A DNA stretch of 64,000 nucleotides from Sweltsa coloradensis. Its lineage: Eukaryota > Arthropoda > Insecta > Plecoptera > Chloroperlidae. This document shows positions 58,113 to 64,000 of this stretch, in pieces (the first letter of the stretch is position 1; every line of letters begins with the position of its first letter). Under the pieces are notes generated by a model. The model was not told where the DNA came from. It worked only from the letters and a program-made list of their open reading frames with translations, and did no database searches. Location: assembly GCA_024449915.1 (NCBI GenBank), contig JAMZAV010005049.1:145068-209067 (forward strand), read 5' to 3'. The translations under genes and the position numbers were made by a program.

Positions 58113-58285
58113 TACGTCTCTATTTTGCAATTGGGTAATCGAGACGAAGGGAGGACGTAAGGGATACGTGGGGGACAAGGGTGGGAAAAGGCCCGGCTGG
58201 TCAGAAACCCGCCACAAGCATAGGGGGGGGCAGGGTTCCCCCAGTCGTGGTCTCTCCCTCGTGTCATACCGTTTCCCCAAATTAT
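58113..58285 (+). repeat. 330-bp repeat family B, 5' half
   Basis: Starts TTACGTCTC and runs to the TCGTGGTCTCTCC part. Error-rich and 3'-truncated. Confidence 0.85.
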
Positions 58286-58419
58286 TTAGGCTAGGGAAAG
58301 GGTGTGGACTATTGTTTATAAAAAAGTGTACAATTTTTATCACTGAACATTCTTTGTCATGCCCATACAGGGATCCTTACCCGATTTCGCATACCCCAAA
58401 AAACATCATATCTGGGTCC

Positions 58420-58880
58420 CTGCGGGAAAATTTAAAGGGGAAATCGGTTAACTGCGGGAACGAAACTCCCGCACGGGCCCGCGAGGGAAGTTTAAGGGGC
58501 GTCCCCCTATTTGGGAAAGTTATGGGACGTCCCGCACGGGAAAAAGCGAGGGAAGGGTTACGGGACGTCCCGTGTCTGGGAAAGTCACGGACTCCCGCCG
58601 GAAGCGCGAGGGAAGTACGGGGCGTCCCCCCTGTCCCCGGGAAAGTCACGGACCCGCAGGGAAGGTTTTAGGGACGTCCCTTGTATGGGGAAATCCGGGG
58701 CGTCCCCACGGGGAAACGCGAGGGAAGGTTAGGGACGTCCCGTGTCTGGGAAAGTCACGGGCCCGCGAGGAAGGTTTGGGGCGTCCCCTTTTATGGGAAA
58801 ATCACGGGGCGTCCCGCCGGGACCCGCGTGGGGAATTTAAGGGGCGTCCCGCACGGGGAACGCGAGGGGGAAGGTTTATC
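58420..58880. repeat. GC-rich minisatellite, about 60-bp unit
   Basis: Variants of GGGACGTCCCGTGTCTGGG, AAAGTCACGGGGCGTCCC and GGGAAACGCGAGGGAAGG recur about seven times in that order. GGGACGTCCC is a perfect palindrome repeated in each unit. The copies vary in length, partly from sequence noise. Confidence 0.85.
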
Positions 58881-58902
58881 TTCCTCTCGTCCCTTTTTGA
58901 GG

Positions 58903-61309
58903 GGCATTTTACTAAAAAGTGCTTAACAGTTAAATCTCACCAACTGCTCCAGGGTGGGGGGTCTTTACCTTTTAAAAAGGGATCCTTGAGTGAGATGTGT
59001 GGTCCAAAGCGTAGACGGTCAGAACAACCTCTTCGCGTCGAGAAAGCGCCTTTAAAAGATCCGTTTTTACACCGCCTTTTATTTCGCAAGCTTATTATTT
59101 TTTTTTATGTTATGCCCTTCTATGACCCTTTTCTTTTAAATTTAGTTTAAATAAGCTTTAAGATCAACCGTTTTGACTAATTGGCAAACAATATGTTTTT
59201 TTGTTACAACTTTTTTGGCACTTTGGTCGGCAATCATTTCCCTAAAATCCAGAATGCCTGGCACCCCCCAAAAAACTATTGATTTTTGTTTTTTACCAAA
59301 TTTGGACAGTAAAAGGTGTATTTTACTAAAAATGGGTGTATGTAAATTTGGCAAAAAAGCCCCTTTGGGAACTTAAGAATCCGTGCAAAAAGAAATTTTA
59401 GTCCTTGTTTCAAGGGAAAACAGGAGGCTTTGTAGAAAAGAAACGTTCTGCATTGAAACCTGATATGGAAAAGGGTTTAAAACTGAAGTTTTTGCCTCCG
59501 TTTGAAAGGGAGAGCCAACTGTATTGTTGTCGTCTGTAAAAATATTTGGGAAAACTTTTATTGTATCGGATTTCGTTGAAAGTGCTTGATATTTTGGGTT
59601 TTATGTGGTTGCCCTTTTTTTATTTTGTCAGCTGGTTTTGCAAAATGGTTATTAAATGTCCAAGTGGGGTTGCCCCCTTTGATTGTAGAAAAAGGAAAGT
59701 GTTATGTTTAAGGCTTGCAGTAATTCCAGGGGGCGGATGCCCCCTGGTTTGAGGCCTTCGTGGAACTTATACCCATTTTTAAATGGGGGGTCAAAACGCT
59801 TTATAGGCTGGGTTTGTAGGGGAACCTTTTAAGAGGGAATTAATTAAGCATTGGTTCTTTCTTCTAGAGGACAAGATGGTTTTTGCAATCCTAGAAGACT
59901 GGAATAGGGTCGGAAAAAGCTCCTGTGATAGTCTTTACCGGGGTGGTGAAAATGTATCCAAAAACTTAAAATAAAAAGGGTACCGAAACTAAAAAAAACT
60001 GGCAAAAACTAACTTGGGCGGATGAGGGAGGATTAATGAAAAGTAGAACTCAGCTCCCCAATTTATTGCTTAGCACTTAGAATATTTAAAGCTTTTAAAC
60101 ATGGGTTAGGGTGGATATGGGCTTCCACGAAACTTTTTTTTTCAAATAACATTCCCAAAAATCGGGGCAATTTCGGCAAATGGGAAGGCAGGCTTCCCAT
60201 GTGCAGGTCGGTTTGGACTTAAACCACCCGAAGGCTAAAAAAGCACACATGTGGTTTTAGGATTGGGAATTTATATCCAGTTTTGCACCATCTCTCAAGG
60301 GGCTTTTTTTTTGTTGTAGTTGACGTTCAATCGAAAACAAATAAAGCTCGGAAGTAAATGAAAAAACATCTACAAAAAAATGATGATTCGATGGCTTTTT
60401 TTATTGAAGGTAATACGTTTTATAGATATAGCAAAAAAATACAAAACTTAAAACTGATCCTTGTGAACTCCGTTCTCTTGAAAAAAGGTCTAGATAAAAT
60501 TTTCCAATTCGAAATCTAAAAATTCTTTCGATAAAAAAATTTTTAAATAAAAATTGGGAGGTGCCCTTTAAACCCCAGGTATGTAATTTTTTTTAAAAAG
60601 CTATTTCCATGCCCTTCATAGCCTTTTCCAAATCAAAAAAAATGGCCATAGTGTTTTTTTTATTAAAAAAAGCATTTCCCTATATACCCTTTCCCAAAGA
60701 CAAGGTGATCTGAACCCATCGTCCCTTTCGAAAGCCAGATTGTTCTGGACAAGCAGCTTGCGGCTCTCCAAAACCCCATTTAAACTTTTATTGATCATAC
60801 GTTCGAGAAGCTTACACAGGGAGCTCGTGAGTGAAAATTGTGATAGTTTACAAAATTGGTCTTTGTCTTTTCCTGGTTTCAGTATAGGGATTGCATGGCT
60901 TCCCCCGAGTCCGGAAAAGCTTTTTCTAGCCCGATGCGGTTTAAAGGGGGTTGAGAAAGAAAGTTGAGATTTGGCATAGGCGTTTGTCATCCGTTGTGAA
61001 AAAGTCATCAGGACAGAAGCAAGTTCTTTTGGCCCCGTTGCTGCGGGTTTTAATTCCCCTTGGGAAACGGGCCGTTGTAGTTTTGTTGTTTGGCAAATTA
61101 AATTAAAGGGTTGATTCTTCATGGGCTTTTTTCTTTAGGAATTGTGGGGGGTAGTACTTGGGGCTGGGGACGTTAGCATAGTGTTTGCCAAAGGAATCGG
61201 CAATGTCTAATTGAGATGTCTTTAAAACATTATCATCAAGAATGCCGGAGGGACTAAAAAATGTATTCCTACCAGATATCTTTTTGATTTTGTCCCAAAC
61301 TTTTGTCAT
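58903..61309 (-). pseudogene. I-like LINE ORF2: reverse transcriptase and RNase H
   Basis: From the 5' side: TKVWDKIKKISGRNTFFSPS (61309-61103), then HAIPILKPGKDKDQF, SLTSSLCKLLERMINKSLNG and VLESRKLLVQNNLAFERDDG (61122-60616). Further frames toward 59900 suggest F-F-Q-E-N-G-V and KTTCVLF blocks. RNase H and the RIGHTHLT-type tail homologous to 16050-16672 lie at 59400-58903, where the GTAGACGGTCAGAACAACC segment matches the other copies. The whole lies in noisy sequence, so frame breaks are not informative. It is the only copy in the window retaining the polymerase. Confidence 0.75.
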
Positions 61310-61365
61310 GGGAGTTCGACACGTAATGGACGAGACGTATTCTTCCCAAGAACGTTTCCGATTGG

Positions 61366-61706
61366 ATTGGATATTGCTTTACGTCTCATATTTATGCAAC
61401 TTGGCTAATCGAGACGAAGGGAGGGACGTAAAGGGATGACACGGGGGGACAAGGGGTGGACAGGCCTGTGCTGGTCAGAACCAGCCACAAGCATATGGGG
61501 AGGGCAGGGGTTCCCCCACGTCGTGGTCGTCTCCGTCTGTGTCATCATCCGTCCGTGTTGTATTTGTCGTCGCCGTCGGGGAGGTAGTCAAAGGGAAGGG
61601 GTTCCCCGACGACGACCCAGAGCTCGCCATTAGTTTCAGGGAGTGAAACTCCCCTATTCACGGGCCAAACCGCGAGAAGGTGTCGAGTTGGAATTTGAAG
61701 GCACAA
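61366..61706 (+). repeat. 330-bp repeat family B, full copy
   Basis: Differs from 41021-41348 at only a handful of bases. Its right end abuts the hAT coding fragment that follows, and the first codons of that open frame come from the repeat. Confidence 0.93.
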
Positions 61707-61709
61707 AAA

Positions 61710-62303
61710 AAAATGATGGGTCCGAACAACATATACATGAATCAGTTAATGATGCTTTCCGACAGCTGTTTTTCGAAATCCTTGATACTGCAATCAGTGG
61801 TTTGAAATCCCGATTCGACACCACAGTGTCGAACCACTTGAAACATGTACAGAAATTCATGATTGGAACGTCGGAAGATGATGAATCCATCATTGCATTT
61901 TACAAAGATGATTTTGATGCTGGCCGCTTAATTCTTCACAGAGACATATTCTTGGACGTAATGCGAAGCGAGGGGGAAGATGTAACGTCAGTTAATGACG
62001 TCATTGAATTGCTCAAACGTGATAAATACAGCCACCTTATCACTTTGATGCCAGAATTTGTAAAATTCTGCCGTGTGGTTTTAACAATTCCTATAACCTC
62101 ATGTACTGCAGAACGTTCATTTCCGTCACACCAAAACATACCTACGCTCGATGCTGTCGCCTAAGCACTTAAATTCCCTTGCTGTTCTGAATGTACATCG
62201 CGTATTAACTGACGCAATTGACTGTGAGGAAATTGCAGATAAATTCATAATGGAGACCACACAACGACGAAATACGTTTGCAATGAGAGCAACACATCTG
62301 TAA
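61710..62303 (+). pseudogene. hAT transposase C-terminus (ZMYM1-like group)
   Basis: Reads DAFRQLFFEILDTAISGLKS, a LMPEFVKFCRVVLTIPITSC segment, TAERSF, and after one frameshift near 62118 TKTYLRSMLSPKHLNSLAVL with NVHRVLTDAIDCEEIADKFI, ending in a stop at 62301-62303. T-A-E-R-S-F-S-x-L-x-x-x-K-x-x-L-R is the hAT dimerisation signature. The N-terminal two thirds are replaced by the family B repeat. The TTF-finger fragment at 14565-15006 is from a related type. Confidence 0.8.
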
Positions 62304-62819
62304 AAAATCCTAAACCCAATCTATCATCAACTGATTTTAGTTATTTGTAAGTTGTAAATCTAGCTTATTTACTAATAACGTTATATTATTAAACAAGTAT
62401 GGTTAATCGCATTGTGATTGTTAATTGTGCGTACGAGTACACATTAGGGTGGTGCGTAAAAATTGAAATTGTGAAATCAGAGTTGCTATAGTGCGGAAAA
62501 GTTGCGATTGGTACATACGAGAAAAACAAAAAAATAATTTTTGAAATTGGAGTTCATCTTCCGATCGTGCAATCGGCCGAAAGTTTTATAAAATTAGTGA
62601 AAATCTGATTTTTATTTTAAATAAAATTATTTTTATTTTGGTATTTTTTTAGTTCCTATAGTTTTCCTCTAGGAGTATGTTTTCCGATCGCGCAATTCCA
62701 TATTAATTTTCCACGAAATTCACCATTTTTGGACACATTTAATAGCTTTTGGGAAAAATCATGTGAGGCATAAAGGTTGTTGATTTTGAGTTGCGTGCCA
62801 ATTGTGCAGCTCTTCGCTT
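62304..62819. other. Non-coding end of a transposon?
   Basis: Contains TTAGGGTGGTGCGTAAAAA at about 62446-62464, which resembles a terminal motif, and two related words CTTCCGATCGTGCAATCGG and TTTCCGATCGCGCAATTCC about 110 bp apart. No coding frame. Confidence 0.35.
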
Positions 62820-62844
62820 GTTTAGATATTAATTATATCTAAAC
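62820..62844. other. Perfect 10-bp-stem hairpin
   Basis: GTTTAGATAT and ATATCTAAAC flank a TAATT loop. It is absent from the related segment at 6405-6505 and 8003-8040, so it is a local insertion in this copy. Confidence 0.6.
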
Positions 62845-62847
62845 AAC

Positions 62848-62918
62848 CCAGAACTCACCACGTGGAGGTGGCTGCACTTTGAGTTCCACCCACACCCTTC
62901 CCATCGAACCAACCAATA
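62848..62918 (-). repeat. Segment shared with 6405-6497
   Basis: Minus-strand frame MGRVWVELKVQPPPRGEFWV. Same peptide segment as the pre-insertion site of the hAT element. It lies about 130 bp downstream of the transposon-type frame at 63336-63052 on the same strand. Confidence 0.65.
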
Positions 62919-63051
62919 AGGGCATGTTTTTGTTTGCTAAGTATTTACATATTGTATGTTTGGTTCTTTCTTTGGTTTAGTCTTTCTATATAGATCTATT
63001 CTGTTTTGTTTACTCTGTACTTGTACTTGGTTTAGGAGCCACTCTGTATGT

Positions 63052-63336
63052 TTATTTGCTTTCGAAATTGGGCATAAGTGATCTTGATTCTAGTGTGGCT
63101 CTGATGTAACCGTCTCTTGATTGGGACCCATACACCTTGAGCGACGCTTCGGTGATGAGCTTCACGCACCTTTCTACAGCTTGTGTATGACAGGGAATTT
63201 TTTTTACATCCCAATCTGGAATATCACCACACTGAATCAACAATGGAATTTCGTCATCGGGTACATTCCGAAGAAGAGGAGGAGAAAACACCCTTGTGTA
63301 ACTCCAGTCAATCAACTCTTGAGTAGTCGGATGCAT
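63052..63336 (-). pseudogene. C-terminal piece of a dispersed invertebrate transposon protein
   Basis: The minus strand encodes IPLLIQCGDIPDWDVKKIP, CHTQAVERCVKLITEAS, then DGYIRATLESRSLMPNFES. The P-C-H-T-Q-A-V-E-R-x-V-K-L-x-T-E-A-S block is the hallmark of a protein family repeated widely in arthropod and other invertebrate genomes and believed to be transposon-encoded. Open for 94 codons to a stop at 63052. Its N-terminal neighbour in normal gene order appears on the opposite strand at 63336-63652. Confidence 0.55.
63213..63237 (-). repeat. 25-bp perfect inverted repeat, left arm
   Basis: Exact reverse complement of 63628-63652. Encodes IQCGDIPD on the minus strand. Confidence 0.9.
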
Positions 63337-63652
63337 TGAAGTTCAAAGTAGGGGTGATGAAGTTTCTAACGGTTTTACCCTTTGTACGACAGTGTATGCT
63401 TCACTTTATTGAGTTACCTTTCCGTCATCTTTTCCAACATTTGGATGGAACAACAACGGGTCCAAAATCATTTAGTGGGCCGATTGGGCAGAAACTAAAC
63501 AGTTGCGAAAAACTTCCAGTAATTAATTTTCAACCCATTGATTGTGAGATACCACAAGTGGACAGAAAACTGCTGAGTAAAGATCAACAGTACCATTGGG
63601 ACATAAGTCAGCAGCATAAGTCAGCAAATTCAGTGTGGTGATATTCCAGATT
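63336..63652 (+). pseudogene. Middle piece of the same transposon protein, inverted relative to 63052-63336
   Basis: The plus strand encodes FIELPFRHLFQHLDGTTTGP, FSGPIGQKLNSCEKLPVINF and VDRKLLSKDQQYHWDI, which resemble an upstream block of the same family (L-P-x-R-H-L, L-D-G-x-T, S-G-P-x-G, L-S-x-D-Q-x-Y). It stops at 63641, but a shifted frame enters the IQCGDIPD segment, the start of the block found on the minus strand at 63237-63213. The two pieces are therefore arranged head to head. Confidence 0.45.
63628..63652 (+). repeat. 25-bp perfect inverted repeat, right arm
   Basis: Exact reverse complement of 63213-63237. After it the sequence passes into a CCA-rich simple repeat (about 63653-63690). 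Confidence 0.9.
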
Positions 63653-63879
63653 CCAGCACCACCACCACCACCAATGACCACACCAACACCAATTAGTGAC
63701 TTCCATTGCAGAAGAGGTAATGTTTTCGGCTGCTTATGAGATAAGAAGAAATGTATAGGCATAAAGACTGGCAGCACACGCGTATTCTCAGTTCTTAGCA
63801 TAAGTTTACAGTGTTACCTAATAGTATATAGTGTCATAACTTTCGTATGACTTTCGTACGATGATTGACTTTCGTATAA

Positions 63880-64000
63880 GTGATAAGTGATAGTGCTCAA
63901 CAATGGCCAAAAGTCGCCCCCGACATCGGAGGCATGATACACGCCGGCAGCGATGAGGGGATCTCAACAGCTGAGGCTAACGACCTGGCCCCCCAAGACA
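63880..64000 (+). CDS. Open frame running off the window edge, unknown
   Basis: A frame open from 63880 to the end includes WPKVAPDIGGMIHAGSDEGI and STAEANDLAPQD. GC content rises sharply against the flanking AT-rich DNA, which hints at coding sequence. GACTTTCGTA words repeat three times at 63848-63875 just upstream. No start or family can be assigned. Confidence 0.3.
   Translation, partial: MISDSAQQWPKVAPDIGGMIHAGSDEGISTAEANDLAPQD

Larger units (their letters stand above)
42770..61200. other. Low-quality sequence tract 2
   Basis: About 18 kb where homopolymer runs of G, C, A and T are lengthened and single-base indels are dense. Family B repeat copies inside (51.1, 52.5, 54.7 and 58.1 kb) carry many more indels than copies just outside (41.0 and 61.4 kb). 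Coding similarity survives only in short, alternating frames. Confidence 0.75.

Noticed and set aside
1021..64000. CRISPR array or bacterial operon
   Set aside because: No regularly spaced short repeats with unique spacers and no closely packed same-strand genes. Splice signals and eukaryotic transposons dominate.

Overview
The window looks like nuclear DNA from an animal, most likely a marine or aquatic invertebrate. Exons end in GT..AG boundaries. It carries many unrelated eukaryotic transposon families (Ty3/gypsy, an LTR element with 1.8 kb LTRs, I-like and CR1-like LINEs, Penelope-like elements, hAT, pogo, P-element and Crypton-like genes), and several stretches are rich in AGGCCTA words. 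There are no operons, no CRISPR arrays and no bacterial gene organisation. The phylum cannot be fixed from sequence alone; the AGGCCTA words recall echinoderms and hemichordates, but that is only an impression.

Layout. 0-4 kb: LINE and integrase relics, then a 276-bp tandem duplication holding a heptad-repeat exon. 4.1-6.3 kb: a multi-exon tyrosine recombinase relic (Crypton-like) with a LINE 3' end in an intron. 6.5-8.0 kb: a hAT transposon with matching terminal inverted repeats and an 8-bp target duplication. 8.8-9.4 kb: a two-exon C2H2 zinc-finger relic. 10.1-11.8 kb: a DDE transposase-like gene. 13.8-16 kb: pogo, TTF-finger hAT and P-element-like fragments. 16-20.1 kb: minus-strand LINEs, one with its reverse transcriptase deleted. 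20.1-26.6 kb: a Ty3/gypsy element with one 873-bp LTR, gag and pol, followed by about 3 kb with three unexplained same-strand ORFs. 30.3-35.4 kb: a complete non-autonomous LTR element (LTR, tRNA-Pro-like primer site, duplicated hairpin leader, 81-codon ORF, polypurine tract, LTR, 4-bp target duplication). 35.7-38.6 kb: a second DDE transposase-like gene that is probably full length. 40.2-40.7 kb: a P2X7-C-terminal-like pseudogene. 42.2-43.2 kb: a SAMD3-like gene. 44.3-46.8 kb: two Penelope-like elements in opposite orientation. 58.4-58.9 kb: a GC-rich minisatellite. 58.9-61.3 kb: a minus-strand LINE ORF2. 61.7-64 kb: a hAT C-terminus and a rearranged transposon with inverted segments. A roughly 330-bp unclassified repeat occurs eight times.

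Sequence quality changes sharply. About 36.7-38.3 kb and 42.8-61.2 kb are full of inflated homopolymers and single-base indels. The first patch begins and ends inside one gene, so this is better explained by poor consensus than by mutational decay, and broken frames there should not be read as biological pseudogenisation. Outside those tracts nearly every transposon gene still carries frameshifts or stops and looks dead. Nothing here forms a pathway; the genes are neighbours through insertion.
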